Assembly: GCA_964471595.1 (NCBI GenBank)
Contig: CAYYGN010000010.1
Coordinates: 25,966 to 89,965, forward strand
Length of the DNA: 64,000 nt
Source: JAGNXB01 sp964471595
GTDB lineage: Bacteria > Bacteroidota > Bacteroidia > Chitinophagales > Saprospiraceae
Direction: 5' to 3'
The translations under genes were made by a program, and so were the position numbers. Below, in pieces: positions 16,685 to 26,120 of the stretch; position 1 is the stretch's first letter; each line of letters begins with the position of its first letter. The notes under the pieces were generated by a model. That model was not told the DNA's origin. It saw only the letters and a list, made by a program, of their open reading frames with translations, and did no database searches.

Positions 16685-17581
16685 ATGCTCGCCTCCATTC
16701 TCGAAGACGTCAGGCGCGAATTCCGCATGGGGAATATGGTCACGCGGATCGTCATCGTGAATGCCACCGCCTTCCTCCTGATCAATGCACTCCGGCTCAT
16801 CGCCTGGCTGGGCAATGCCGGCGTCGTCCCCCCCTGGTATCTGACCATACGCAAGTACCTCACCCTTTCATCCGATCCCTGGTTTGATCTCACCCATCCC
16901 TGGGTGTTCTTTACCAGCATGTTCCTCCATGAAGGCTTCTGGCATCTCCTGTGGAATATGCTCTTTCTGTACTGGTTTGGCCGGATCGTCGGGGATCTGA
17001 TCGGCAACCACCGCATCCTGCCCCTTTACCTGCTCGGAGGCCTATTCGCAGGTCTGGTGTTTGTCGCTACCGCCCAATTGCCGCTATACGGGACCCGAGG
17101 CGAATTCCATGCCCTGGGTGCCAGCGGGGCCGTTATGGCCATCGTACTCGCCTCTGCGGTGATCGCCCCCGATTACCGGCTCCACCTGCTGCTGATCGGA
17201 GAAGTACGGCTCAAATATGTAGTGGGTGTGCTCATTGTCCTCGACCTGATTGGTCTGGCCGGAAATATGAATACCGGCGGCCATTTCGCCCACCTTGGCG
17301 GTGCTTTTTTCGGATACCTGTTCGTGATCCTGCTCCGCGAAGGCATAGATGCCGGTAAAGGCATCAATGCCCTGCTTTCGCGATGGGAAAACTGGCCTCG
17401 CCGCTCCGTAAGACGTCCCAAACTGATCTATCGCGCTGATTTGCCTGCTCCGGGAACGACTGCGCCCAGCGCATCCCAGAAAAGACTGGACGCCATCCTC
17501 GAAAAAATCAAACATCAGGGCATGGATTCCCTGTCGGCCGAGGAACGCGAATTCCTGGAAAAACAAAGCCGGTCTTCGTGA
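16685..17581 (+). CDS. Rhomboid-family intramembrane serine protease (second of a tandem pair)
   Basis: A 298-residue protein with a six-helix rhomboid core: HEGFWHLLWNMLFLYWFG (loop and TM2), GASGAVMAIVLA (Ser), and GGHFAHLGGAFFGY (His). It has a cytosolic C-terminal tail of about 80 residues containing SASQKRLDAILEKIKHQGMDSLSAEEREFLEK, a motif (repeating as 'LD.IL.KI...G...LS..E...L') common at the end of Bacteroidota rhomboids. The frame is open further upstream, but the ATG at 16685 gives the normal family N-terminus. The stop overlaps the GTG start of the next gene by four bases. Confidence 0.92.
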   Translation: MLASILEDVRREFRMGNMVTRIVIVNATAFLLINALRLIAWLGNAGVVPPWYLTIRKYLTLSSDPWFDLTHPWVFFTSMFLHEGFWHLLWNMLFLYWFGRIVGDLIGNHRILPLYLLGGLFAGLVFVATAQLPLYGTRGEFHALGASGAVMAIVLASAVIAPDYRLHLLLIGEVRLKYVVGVLIVLDLIGLAGNMNTGGHFAHLGGAFFGYLFVILLREGIDAGKGINALLSRWENWPRRSVRRPKLIYRADLPAPGTTAPSASQKRLDAILEKIKHQGMDSLSAEEREFLEKQSRSS

Positions 17582-18633
17582 GTCTTCGCACCCTGGCGCT
17601 GGGTACAGCAGCCATCCTGCTGGGAACCGCCACTATCGTGGCCCTCCTCGCCCCCTATATCCCCCCCGACCAATTTTGGGGGCCCCTGTTTGCCGCTTAT
17701 GGTTTCCTGTATCTCGTCGCCGCAATGATCCTGCTGACGGCGATCTGGTGTCTCCGTCCGACACGCGGTATCCTTATTCCCCTGATCATTCTCCTCTTCT
17801 GTATTCCCTTTTTGGGTCGGCACTTCAGGTTGGGGCTTCCACCATCCGGACCCGATGGCAATTCCATTCATATCGGTACCCTCAACACTCACAGCCTGCG
17901 ATTGCTCTCCGGATACACCAAAGGTCATCTGCGGATGGACACCGAAAAAGCTCTGAGCGCTTATCCCGATTTCCTGCCACCGGACATCCTTTGCCTCCAG
18001 GAAGTGCCAAGAGCCTATGATCCGGTGGCGGCCGACTGGGGGATGAAAGGAGCCGGTACGCATCGTTACAGGAATACCCTCCTTTTCAGCAGGTATCCCA
18101 TTGTCCACCGGGGCCAGAAAGAATTTGACGGTTCAGGCAACAGCATCATCTGGGCAGACATCGAAACTCCGGAAGGAAAGATCCGCATCTACAATGCCCA
18201 CCTCCAATCCCACAGCATTTCTCCCCAAACCGAACAACTCCTCGACCAGCGGATTGACGACCGGCAAACATGGAAGGGGTACAAGAATATTCTGGGGCGG
18301 GTGCGCCACTTTACGCGCATGCGGGCAAGTCAGGCACGTTGGCTGGCCGACCATGTCGCCCAGTGTCCCTGGCCCGTGGTGGTCGCCGGTGATCTCAACG
18401 ATACCCCCCAATCTTACAGTTACAGGGTGTTGGCCCAACGACTTTCAGACAGTTTCCGGAATGCCGGTCAGGGGTTTGGTACTACTTTTGCCGGAAAAAT
18501 ACCCGGTTTGCGCATCGACTACATACTTGGCGGGGATGGTGTTCACTTCCTGTCCCACAAAGTCCACCGGGTTCGCATTTCCGACCATTATCCCGTTTTT
18601 GCCAAGTTTGTTCTTTCACCCACCTCCCGGTAA
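17578..18633 (+). CDS. Membrane-anchored endonuclease/exonuclease/phosphatase (EEP) family protein
   Basis: A 351-residue protein with a GTG start overlapping the rhomboid stop (GTGA). Three hydrophobic segments fill residues 5-80. The EEP domain follows: GTLNTHSLRLL, LCLQEVPR (catalytic Glu), IYNAHLQSHS, VVAGDLNDTP (Asp/Asn) and SDHYPVFAKF (Asp-His). Members hydrolyse phosphodiesters in nucleic acids or lipids. The membrane anchor suggests an envelope-facing phosphodiesterase; the substrate is unknown. It is translationally coupled to the rhomboid pair. Confidence 0.9.
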   Translation: MSLRTLALGTAAILLGTATIVALLAPYIPPDQFWGPLFAAYGFLYLVAAMILLTAIWCLRPTRGILIPLIILLFCIPFLGRHFRLGLPPSGPDGNSIHIGTLNTHSLRLLSGYTKGHLRMDTEKALSAYPDFLPPDILCLQEVPRAYDPVAADWGMKGAGTHRYRNTLLFSRYPIVHRGQKEFDGSGNSIIWADIETPEGKIRIYNAHLQSHSISPQTEQLLDQRIDDRQTWKGYKNILGRVRHFTRMRASQARWLADHVAQCPWPVVVAGDLNDTPQSYSYRVLAQRLSDSFRNAGQGFGTTFAGKIPGLRIDYILGGDGVHFLSHKVHRVRISDHYPVFAKFVLSPTSR

Positions 18634-18666
18634 CCATCCCTTCACTGGCCTCATTATCCCCGTCCC

Positions 18667-20148
18667 ATGCCCACCCTTTACCTGTACAACAGCCTGACGC
18701 GCGAAAAATCCGTCTTCGAACCCCTCCACCCGGGGCACGTAGGCATGTACGTCTGCGGACCAACCGTTTACAATGACGTACATCTGGGGAATTGCCGGAG
18801 TTTCATCTCGTTTGATGTCATTTTCCGTACCCTCCGGTACCTGGGATACAAGGTGCGCTACGTACGCAATATTACCGATGTCGGTCATTTGCTTGACGAC
18901 GGCGAGGACCGGATCGCCAAAGGCGCGCGTCTCGAACAACTTGAACCCATGGAAGTGGTGCAGAAATACACCAACAGCTTCCACGAGATGATGCGCATCT
19001 TCAACGTCTCCCCGCCCAGTATCGAACCCCGGGCTACCCAACACATCATCGAACAAATCGAAATGGTCGCGGCCATTCTCGAAAACGGTTACGCCTACGA
19101 AATCAACGGCTCCGTGTATTTTGATACCGTTCGTTTTGCCCGGGAAAAAGGCGTGTATGGACAAATGAGCGGGAGAGTGATCGAAGATCTTCTCCAGGAG
19201 ACCCGCGATCTCAAAAAACAGGACGAAAAACGACATCCCGCCGATTTTGCGATCTGGATGAAAGCCGAACCGGAGCATATCATGCGATGGAACAGTCCCT
19301 GGGGAGAAGGATTTCCGGGATGGCACCTGGAGTGTTCTGCCATGAGCACCAAATACCTGGGTCACACCTTCGACATCCACGGGGGAGGTGCCGACCTCAA
19401 ATTCCCCCATCACGAAAACGAGATCGCCCAGAACTTCGGAGCCTGTGGTTGCGCACCGGCCAAATATTGGGTGCATGGCAACATGTTGCTGCTCAACGGA
19501 AAAAAGATGTCCAAAAGCGACGGCAACACCATTAGTCCCTATGAGTTGTTCAGTGGGGAGAGTCCTTTCATCTCCCGCGGTTACAGTCCGATGACCGTGC
19601 GGTTTTTCATGTTGCAAGCCCATTACCGCAGCACGCTGGACATCACCGATGAAGCCCTTCAGGCTGCCGACAAAGGATACCGCCGGCTGATGGAAGCCTG
19701 GAAGAACATCCAACGGCTCCCTGCTCCTGCCGGAAAACAGGAAAGCGACCTGGACCGCGAAATTCTCGGCCAACTCGATCAAGCTGTTGAAGAGCTCTGC
19801 GACGATTTCAATACGCCCAAGGCGCTTGCCCGGTTGTTTGAAGTCATCCCACGGATCAATGCCCTGCATGGCGGCCAGATCCCGCCGGATCAAATCCTGC
19901 CCTCAACCCTGGTGCGCCTCCGGGAAACCATGAGCGCGTTGCTTTTTGACGTATTCGGTCTGGCAGAAGAAGACCAGGGTACCGCCTCCGCCACCGTAAA
20001 TGCCCTGATGGACCTCATTCTGGATCTCAGGGGCCGGGCCCGGGCCTCGAAAGACTGGCCGACCGCAGACCGTATTCGTGACGGGTTGAAAGAAGCCGGA
20101 ATCGTGGTAAAGGATGGACCTGAAGGTTCTTCCTGGAGCGCCTCGTAA
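18667..20148 (+). CDS. cysS: Cysteinyl-tRNA synthetase
   Basis: A 493-residue class I aminoacyl-tRNA synthetase that charges tRNA-Cys. It has VCGPTVYNDVHLGNCRSF (HIGH-type signature, with a zinc-ligand Cys at CGPT), GWHLECSAM and HHENEIAQNFG for zinc binding, and KKMSKSDGN (KMSKS loop). The C-terminal DALR-like domain (from about 355) ends in RAR...WPTADRIRDGLKEAGIVVKDGPEGSSW, which is diagnostic for CysS. Full length. Confidence 0.98.
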   Translation: MPTLYLYNSLTREKSVFEPLHPGHVGMYVCGPTVYNDVHLGNCRSFISFDVIFRTLRYLGYKVRYVRNITDVGHLLDDGEDRIAKGARLEQLEPMEVVQKYTNSFHEMMRIFNVSPPSIEPRATQHIIEQIEMVAAILENGYAYEINGSVYFDTVRFAREKGVYGQMSGRVIEDLLQETRDLKKQDEKRHPADFAIWMKAEPEHIMRWNSPWGEGFPGWHLECSAMSTKYLGHTFDIHGGGADLKFPHHENEIAQNFGACGCAPAKYWVHGNMLLLNGKKMSKSDGNTISPYELFSGESPFISRGYSPMTVRFFMLQAHYRSTLDITDEALQAADKGYRRLMEAWKNIQRLPAPAGKQESDLDREILGQLDQAVEELCDDFNTPKALARLFEVIPRINALHGGQIPPDQILPSTLVRLRETMSALLFDVFGLAEEDQGTASATVNALMDLILDLRGRARASKDWPTADRIRDGLKEAGIVVKDGPEGSSWSAS

Positions 20149-20329
20149 ACTCATCCCGATCCGGCACGTGAGGGGGTGGGCCGACCACCGTTGCAGGAAT
20201 GCCCATCGTCCGCTCCCCTTTCCTGCATCCGGCCATTGCCTTCCTTCATCCGGTAAATGTCGCCTGCGGTCGATTGTCGGGGGATGATCCTCCGGATAAC
20301 GCCGACTTTTGTCCCCCAACCGCTTTTCC

Positions 20330-21028
20330 ATGTCCTTTATCGAGATCCGGAATCTGAAAAAGATCTATCGCAAATCGGCCGTCAATGTTTCGGCGGTCAA
20401 CGATGTCAGCCTGGATATCCGCCGGGGAGAATTCGTGGCCATTGTAGGGAAATCGGGATCCGGCAAATCCACCTTGCTCAACCTGCTGGGTGGTTTGGAC
20501 ACCCCCACTTCGGGGATCATCCGTGTGGACGGGACGGATCTTGCTGCCGGCGGCAGGGAGGGTCGTGTTCGTCATCGCCGTCACCGCGTCGGCATGGTGT
20601 TCCAGACGTTTCAGCTCATCACGGGTCTTACGGCCATTGAAAATGTGGAGCTCGCCCTCGCTTTCGGGGGTGTAAACCGAAAGGACAGAAAAAGAATTGC
20701 CCTTGCCCTGCTCGAACAGGTAGGACTTGCCGACAGGGCCGACCACCGCCCCACCGAACTTTCCGGCGGGGAAGCCCAAAGAGTCGCCATCGCCCGGGCG
20801 TTGGCCAACAATCCGGATATCATTCTCGCCGACGAACCAACCGGCAACCTGGATACCCAAAACGGAGAAGCCATTCTCGCTTTGTTACAGCGACTTCATG
20901 TTCAGGGCCGCACCATCATCATGATCACCCATGATCCCGATATGGCCGCTGTGGCCCAACGCATCATCCGGATCCAGGACGGACGTGTGCTGGATGAGAC
21001 TCCTTCCCTCCAAAATCCCAAGGCATGA
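20330..21028 (+). CDS. ABC transporter ATP-binding protein, MacB/LolD type
   Basis: A 232-residue ATPase: Walker A IVGKSGSGKSTLL, signature LSGGEAQRVAIARAL, Walker B ILADEPTGNLD and H-loop ITHDP. This is the LolD/MacB/FtsE group that drives mechanotransmission rather than classical transport. The ATG at 20330 gives the normal N-terminus MSFIEIRNLKKIYRKS; an in-frame TTG at 20309 is less likely. The stop overlaps the start of the permease gene (ATGA). Confidence 0.93.
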   Translation: MSFIEIRNLKKIYRKSAVNVSAVNDVSLDIRRGEFVAIVGKSGSGKSTLLNLLGGLDTPTSGIIRVDGTDLAAGGREGRVRHRRHRVGMVFQTFQLITGLTAIENVELALAFGGVNRKDRKRIALALLEQVGLADRADHRPTELSGGEAQRVAIARALANNPDIILADEPTGNLDTQNGEAILALLQRLHVQGRTIIMITHDPDMAAVAQRIIRIQDGRVLDETPSLQNPKA

Positions 21029-22425
21029 CGACCTCGGACATCCTCCGTATGGCGATCCACAACCTGTGGCGTACCCGGCTGCGGTCCTCCCTGACCGTTC
21101 TCGGTGTGGTCATAGGCATTGGTGCCCTCATTTCCATGGTCGCCTTTGGCAGCGGAATGGAAAAGAACGTCACCGACGCCTTTATGGAAAGTGGTCTCTT
21201 CGCCCGTATCACCGTTTCACCGCTCAAACTGGACATGAACAGGCCAGTGGAATCCCTGACTGATACCAGCGGTGTCAACGTTCCACTGGATGACGAATTG
21301 TTGGATCGCATCCGGCGGATAAAGGGCGTCAAAGAAGCTTATGGCGAGATCCAGCAGCCCGCCAAAGTTGGCTTAGGGGGAAAGGAGACCACCCTGACCT
21401 ACACTGGCGTTGATCCCGCCATGGGCCTGAAAAATTCCAATGCCGAATTGATCGCCGGCACATTCCTTACATCGGATTCCCTGCCCCAGGCCGTGATCAA
21501 CACTCAATTGCTCCGAAGATTGAAAATCCGTCTGGATACCGAAGATATGGCCAAGGCCAAGGAAAAAGACACTGCTGGGGTTTATACCTACGTCCTTCCG
21601 GATGACCTGATCGGCGACACGCTGTGGTTGAGCACTGCCGTATTCAATCCCATGCGCATGATGGGTGCCCTGATGGGCAACCGCGATGAAACCCCTTTGA
21701 GCGAACGCCGGACCCCTCTGATCATCACCGGCATACGGGAATTGGAACCGGATGGTCCGGCCAGTCGCTTCGGTGGTGATCTGCTTATCCCCGCCGGATT
21801 TGCCTCGACGATCCCCAGCATCGGTTTCAACAGCATCACCGATTTCCTGCGCAAGGGTAAATCCACACCGGACAAATATGCCGTCATCCAGGTCAATGTA
21901 GCGGGGCCGGAAGACATCACACCCGTCCGGGCCGAATTGGAATCCATGGGCCTCAACGCCTTTGCGCTGGCCGAACAACTCAAGGAAGTGCGCCGTGCCT
22001 TCCTCGCCATGAAAGCGGTATTGGGTGTCGTCGGATTCATTGCCCTTGTCGTCGCCGGATTGGGCATCATCAATACCCTGTTGATGAGTATCCTGGAAAG
22101 AACAAGAGAAATCGGAATCATGAAAGCCATTGGTGGAAGTGAAGGCCAGATCAAATCGGTGTTTTTCGGCGAAGCTGCCGTGATCGGACTGATCGGCGCC
22201 CTGGGAGGAATTGCCCTTGGTTGGTTGGTCACTCTGGCTGCCGGAAGCTTCATCAACATGAAAATTCGCGAGATGGGAGAGACTCCTATGGACCTCTTCT
22301 ACTTTCCCTGGTGGTTGCTGCTGGGATCGATCGGTTTTGCCATCGGCCTTAGTTTGCTGGCCGGTCTTTATCCCGCAAGCCGCGCCGCCCGGATCGATCC
22401 GGTCGAAGCATTGCGGTGGGGGTGA
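21025..22425 (+). CDS. ABC transporter permease, MacB/FtsX family
   Basis: A 466-residue permease with one N-terminal membrane segment (about 20-42: SSLTVLGVVIGIGALISMVAFG), a large periplasmic domain (about 45-325) and three C-terminal segments forming the FtsX domain, with the conserved NTLLMSILERTREIGIMKAIGG motif and terminal PASRAARIDPVEALRWG. It pairs with the preceding ATPase. The family exports peptides, drugs or lipoproteins; no membrane-fusion gene adjoins, so the cargo is unknown. Confidence 0.93.
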   Translation: MTTSDILRMAIHNLWRTRLRSSLTVLGVVIGIGALISMVAFGSGMEKNVTDAFMESGLFARITVSPLKLDMNRPVESLTDTSGVNVPLDDELLDRIRRIKGVKEAYGEIQQPAKVGLGGKETTLTYTGVDPAMGLKNSNAELIAGTFLTSDSLPQAVINTQLLRRLKIRLDTEDMAKAKEKDTAGVYTYVLPDDLIGDTLWLSTAVFNPMRMMGALMGNRDETPLSERRTPLIITGIRELEPDGPASRFGGDLLIPAGFASTIPSIGFNSITDFLRKGKSTPDKYAVIQVNVAGPEDITPVRAELESMGLNAFALAEQLKEVRRAFLAMKAVLGVVGFIALVVAGLGIINTLLMSILERTREIGIMKAIGGSEGQIKSVFFGEAAVIGLIGALGGIALGWLVTLAAGSFINMKIREMGETPMDLFYFPWWLLLGSIGFAIGLSLLAGLYPASRAARIDPVEALRWG

Positions 22426-22463
22426 GCCCCCCCGTTGCCAAATACAGGCGCTGGCCGAAACCC

Positions 22464-22501
22464 GTTGATCCCGCCGGCCTGCGTTGATTCAAGGGATCAA
22501 C
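22464..22501. promoter_or_regulatory. Nine-base inverted repeat (GTTGATCCC ... GGGATCAAC) after the ABC pair
   Basis: Perfect arms at 22464-22472 and 22493-22501, with an extra GTTGAT copy at 22483-22488. No T-run follows. It could be an operator for the gene at 22590 or a weak transcription stop; not decidable here. Confidence 0.35.
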
Positions 22502-22589
22502 CATACCCGTAACGGCCTGCTTTATCCTTCTTTGTCAGGAGGAAGGTCCCATTATATCATGTACTGGAAGTAAAAGCGTTCTATACCTG

Positions 22590-24506
22590 ATGCTTCGCTT
22601 CTCATTCCTTCTCTTCAGTCTTTACCTTCTTCCCGTGGTGTCTTGGGGCCAGGAAAATGTTCCGCCCAAAGCGGAAAAAGCGAGGCAGGAAGCCAGGGAA
22701 TGGATTAAGAAAGGAAAACCGGACAAGGCCCTTGTCGCGCTGGACAAAGCCATACTTCTTTCACCGGATTTCTACGCAGCCATCTCCGATCGGGCGGCCC
22801 TGCTGCTGGAATCCGAACCCGCCTCCGCCGAAGCGGATTTGCGTCGTCTCGTTCTTCTCAGGCCGGAAGAGGATCCATCCGTGTGGCTGGCATTGGCACG
22901 CATTTGCAGGGATGGACGGCGATGGGAAGAGGCAGTTGTCGCCTACGACCGTTATCTTCATCTTGCCCCTGATACCCATCACGCCAAAGCTGAAGCCCGG
23001 AGGGAAAGGAACAATTCCGCCTTTGCCGGGGAGGCGCTGCGCACACCGGTTCCTTTTGTGCCCACTCCCCTTCCGGCAACGATCAACCGCCCGGGTCAAA
23101 TGCAGTATGGGGCCGTTTTCCGGGGGGATGGGCGCTATATGGTCTTTACCAGAAGGGTGGATGGCCAGGAAGACTTCTATGCCGCCCAAAGGACAGGCCC
23201 TGACTGGGCGATGGCCGAGCCCATCCACGAGCTCAATTCCCCACAGAACGAAGGGATGCATTCGCTGGGCCGGGATGGCTCCATCCTTGTATTTACCCGC
23301 TGTCAGGACAGCCGGGGTCTGGGCAGTTGTGACCTGTACCTCTCCTCCTTGGGGACAGACGGCCGGTGGTCGGCGCCCCAAAACATGGGACCGGGTGTCA
23401 ATACCCGCCATTGGGATGCCCAGCCGGCTTTGTCTGCTGACGGCAGTATGTTGATCTTCAGCAGTACCCGGCCCGGGGGCAAGGGGGAATCCGATCTTTG
23501 GTGGACCTTTCGGGATAGCGCGGGACATTGGTCGGAGCCGCAACCCATCCCCGGCGCGGTCAATACACCTTTCCGCGAACAAACCCCCTTTTTGCATGCC
23601 GATGGCAAAACCCTCTATTTTTCCTCGGACGGCCATCCCGGGATGGGAGACATGGATATGTTTGTCACACGTTTCCAGCCGGGCAAAGGGTGGTCCGACC
23701 CCGTCAACCTCGGCTATCCGGTCAACACGGAGGGTCATGAAGGATCCCTCAGTCTTTATCTGGATGGCCATACCGCTTTTTTGGCCACGGACAGAAGCCT
23801 CGCGGAAGATTGGCCCCGCGGCATTTATCTGTATGAATTCATCCTTCCCGAAGAGGTCCGCGGTATCCCTGTCACCTATGTCAGGGGCAGGGTGACGGAT
23901 GCCTCGACAGGACAGGGGCTTCCCGGTCGGTTTCTGGTCCGCCAGCAGGGGCCGGATCGGGAAGCGGCTTATGAGGTATCAGCCCGTGAAAATGGCGATT
24001 TTTTGGTCTGCCTGCCCAGTGGATCCGAATATGCCGTCATCCTGGAACTTCCGGGATATGCCTTTTACAGTTCGCGATTTTCGATCCGTGAAGAGAATGC
24101 CTATCAGCCGTACGAACTTGACATTGCCCTGCATCGGATTGCGGCTGTTCGTGATCCCGGCCAGGAAGTACGGATTGTCCTGCGCAATATCCTGTTCCCT
24201 ACGGGCAGTGACGAATTCCACCCTTCATCCCTTTTCGAACTGGAACGGGTAAAGGCCCTTATGGCAGAAAATCCGGACATCCGGGTCCGCCTGGAAGGGC
24301 ATACGGACAACACCGGCCGACCAGAAGACAACCAGGCGCTATCAAGCCGCAGAGCCGATGCCGTCAGAAATTGGCTTGTCCGGCAAGGGATTGCCGGACA
24401 CCGCATTGAAAGTGCCGGATATGGAGACACCCGTCCGGTAGCGGACAATACGACATCCGAAGGAAAACAATTGAACCGGAGGACAGAAATGGTTATTTTA
24501 CGCTGA
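22590..24506 (+). CDS. PorE-like envelope protein: TPR, WD40-like propeller, carboxypeptidase-regulatory and OmpA domains
   Basis: A 638-residue exported protein with signal peptide MLRFSFLLFSLYLLPVVSWGQ. Domains in order: TPR-like helices (about 29-136); PD40/WD40-like beta-propeller blades (about 170-405, e.g. DGSILVFTRCQDSRGLGSCDLY, ADGKTLYFSSDGHPGMGDMDMF); a carboxypeptidase-regulatory-like domain (about 432-510: VTYVRGRVTDASTGQGLPG); and a C-terminal OmpA peptidoglycan-binding domain (about 530-638: LEGHTDNTG, LSSRRADAVRNWL, GYGDTRPVADN). This order matches the PorE component of the T9SS in Porphyromonas; equivalence here is inference, since many Bacteroidota paralogues share the layout. 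Confidence 0.88.
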   Translation: MLRFSFLLFSLYLLPVVSWGQENVPPKAEKARQEAREWIKKGKPDKALVALDKAILLSPDFYAAISDRAALLLESEPASAEADLRRLVLLRPEEDPSVWLALARICRDGRRWEEAVVAYDRYLHLAPDTHHAKAEARRERNNSAFAGEALRTPVPFVPTPLPATINRPGQMQYGAVFRGDGRYMVFTRRVDGQEDFYAAQRTGPDWAMAEPIHELNSPQNEGMHSLGRDGSILVFTRCQDSRGLGSCDLYLSSLGTDGRWSAPQNMGPGVNTRHWDAQPALSADGSMLIFSSTRPGGKGESDLWWTFRDSAGHWSEPQPIPGAVNTPFREQTPFLHADGKTLYFSSDGHPGMGDMDMFVTRFQPGKGWSDPVNLGYPVNTEGHEGSLSLYLDGHTAFLATDRSLAEDWPRGIYLYEFILPEEVRGIPVTYVRGRVTDASTGQGLPGRFLVRQQGPDREAAYEVSARENGDFLVCLPSGSEYAVILELPGYAFYSSRFSIREENAYQPYELDIALHRIAAVRDPGQEVRIVLRNILFPTGSDEFHPSSLFELERVKALMAENPDIRVRLEGHTDNTGRPEDNQALSSRRADAVRNWLVRQGIAGHRIESAGYGDTRPVADNTTSEGKQLNRRTEMVILR

Positions 24507-24516
24507 AGAAAGAACG

Positions 24517-24524
24517 TACCTTTG
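24517..24524 (+). promoter_or_regulatory. Promoter -7 element (TACCTTTG) of the hydrolase gene at 24544
   Basis: Exact TAnnTTTG element followed by CACC, 19 bases before the ATG. Confidence 0.5.
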
Positions 24525-24543
24525 CACCCGAATCGAAGCCCCC

Positions 24544-25338
24544 ATGTCAGGAATTCCCTTTTTTAAACACGGTTCTGGTCCGATCACCGTTGTTTTGATC
24601 CATGGATTCATGGAGGATCGCCGTATTTTCGATACCATCCTTCCCCACCTCGATCAAAAGAACTTCAGTTGGTTTCTGCCGGATTTGCCCGGATTCGGAG
24701 AAGCCAGCAAAGTGGGACTTCTTGAGATATCCATGACCGGGTATGCCGATTACATCAGGGACTGGATCCTCGACCAAAATAAAAACTCCGTCATTCTGGC
24801 CGGCCACAGTATGGGAGGTTATGTGGCGCTGGATTTTGCCTCGCACTATCCCGAGCAACTCAAAGGATTGGTGCTGATGCACAGTCAGGCGGCTCCGGAC
24901 TCTCCGGAAAAAAGAAAAAGCCGGGAGGAGCACATGCAGTTCCTCGAGCGAAATGGTCTGGCCAAATATGCCGCCCGGCTGATCCCCGATCTCTACATGA
25001 CCGCCTGGAAAGAGAAAAACAGGGGAGAACTGGATGAATGGATCGATCGTGCCTCCAAATACGGGCAAAAAGGAGTCATGCTCGCTTTGCAGTGTATGCG
25101 TGATCGCAAGGACCACCGAGATACACTGGCCCAACTGAAAGTACCGGTCAGCATGATAGCCGGGGCACACGATCCCATCGTATCGCGGGAACAAAGCCTG
25201 GAAGAAGCCCAACTGGCACCGCAGACTTGCTTCCAAATGCTGGAAAATGCCGGTCATATGGGCATGCTGGAAGACTCCGCCAAATTCGGAGAGGCCCTAC
25301 AGCAGTGTGTCAATCAGATGACCCAGATTGCAGTTTAG
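24544..25338 (+). CDS. Alpha/beta-hydrolase fold protein
   Basis: A 264-residue soluble hydrolase: oxyanion-hole motif HGFMEDRRIF, nucleophile elbow GHSMGGYVALDFA (Ser), a cap region (about 120-190), and a late acid (GAHDPIVSREQS) and His (ENAGHMGMLE). Probable esterase or related enzyme of unknown substrate. Its last 29 bases overlap the 3' end of the convergent MazG-like gene. Confidence 0.9.
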   Translation: MSGIPFFKHGSGPITVVLIHGFMEDRRIFDTILPHLDQKNFSWFLPDLPGFGEASKVGLLEISMTGYADYIRDWILDQNKNSVILAGHSMGGYVALDFASHYPEQLKGLVLMHSQAAPDSPEKRKSREEHMQFLERNGLAKYAARLIPDLYMTAWKEKNRGELDEWIDRASKYGQKGVMLALQCMRDRKDHRDTLAQLKVPVSMIAGAHDPIVSREQSLEEAQLAPQTCFQMLENAGHMGMLEDSAKFGEALQQCVNQMTQIAV

Positions 25339-25663
25339 GATTGTCGAGATGCCGCCGCGCATCCCGTATATCCTTCTTGGCCATGCTTGCCTGCAGGGCT
25401 TGGTCGAGATCAGTCCCGGTTTGGTTGGCCAAACAGATCAAAACCCAAAGAATGTCCGCCAATTCACCGGCAATGGCCCCAGAGGCGTCTGTGGGGTCTT
25501 CGGTGGATTTGTAGGACTGCTCTCCGTATTCCCTTACCATCCAACGGCTTAACTCTCCTACTTCTTCCATAAGGATAGCCATATTGGAAAGAGGATTGAA
25601 ATACCTTACTCCTTTGGTCCGGATCCATTGATCCACCATTTGCTGGGCCTCCTTGATTTCCAT
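25310..25663 (-). CDS. MazG-like nucleotide pyrophosphohydrolase
   Basis: A 117-residue all-alpha NTP pyrophosphatase. The metal-binding EExxE...ExxD pattern is visible in LMEEVGELSRWM and AGELADILWVLICLAN. Members clean up non-canonical or excess (d)NTPs. It lies one base downstream of dtd, forming a two-gene housekeeping (nucleotide and tRNA quality control) unit read away from the origin. Confidence 0.9.
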   Translation of the reverse strand: MEIKEAQQMVDQWIRTKGVRYFNPLSNMAILMEEVGELSRWMVREYGEQSYKSTEDPTDASGAIAGELADILWVLICLANQTGTDLDQALQASMAKKDIRDARRHLDNPKLQSGSSD

Positions 25664-25664
25664 G

Positions 25665-26117
25665 TCACTCCTTTCTTTTACTATCCATGATCAGGGTGAC
25701 GGGACCGTCGTTGACCAGCCCCACCTGCATATCTGCTGCGAATATGCCGCTTTCTACCGGGCATCCACTCTGTATGGCCAATTCCTCCACAAAGCATTGA
25801 TACAAAGCAATCGCCTTTTCAGGTCTTGCGGCACGGATAAAGGAAGGGCGGTTGCCTTTTCGCGTACTCGCGTGCAAGGTAAACTGGGATACAACCAGAA
25901 ATGCCCCGCCAACAGCGACAATATCTGCATTCATTTTTCCCTCCTCATCGGAAAATATCCTGAGTGTTTTGAGTTTCTGGCATAACCAAATGGCGTCATC
26001 CCTTTCATCATCTTCCTCCACACCAACAAGGACCAATAAACCCCTGCCAATGGACGCCACGATCCGACCTTCAACCCCAACCGATGCTTCCCGGACTCTC
26101 TGAATGACGATTCTCAT
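25665..26117 (-). CDS. dtd: D-aminoacyl-tRNA deacylase
   Basis: A 150-residue DTD-family enzyme that removes D-amino acids (and glycine) from mischarged tRNA. It starts MRIVIQRVREASVGVEG and has the two catalytic-pocket motifs VVSQFTL and GLVNDGPVTLIMD (a variant of NxGPVT). Full length. Its start codon lies four bases from the first DnaA box of the putative origin, so its promoter must lie inside the origin region. Confidence 0.95.
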   Translation of the reverse strand: MRIVIQRVREASVGVEGRIVASIGRGLLVLVGVEEDDERDDAIWLCQKLKTLRIFSDEEGKMNADIVAVGGAFLVVSQFTLHASTRKGNRPSFIRAARPEKAIALYQCFVEELAIQSGCPVESGIFAADMQVGLVNDGPVTLIMDSKRKE

Positions 26118-26120
26118 AAC

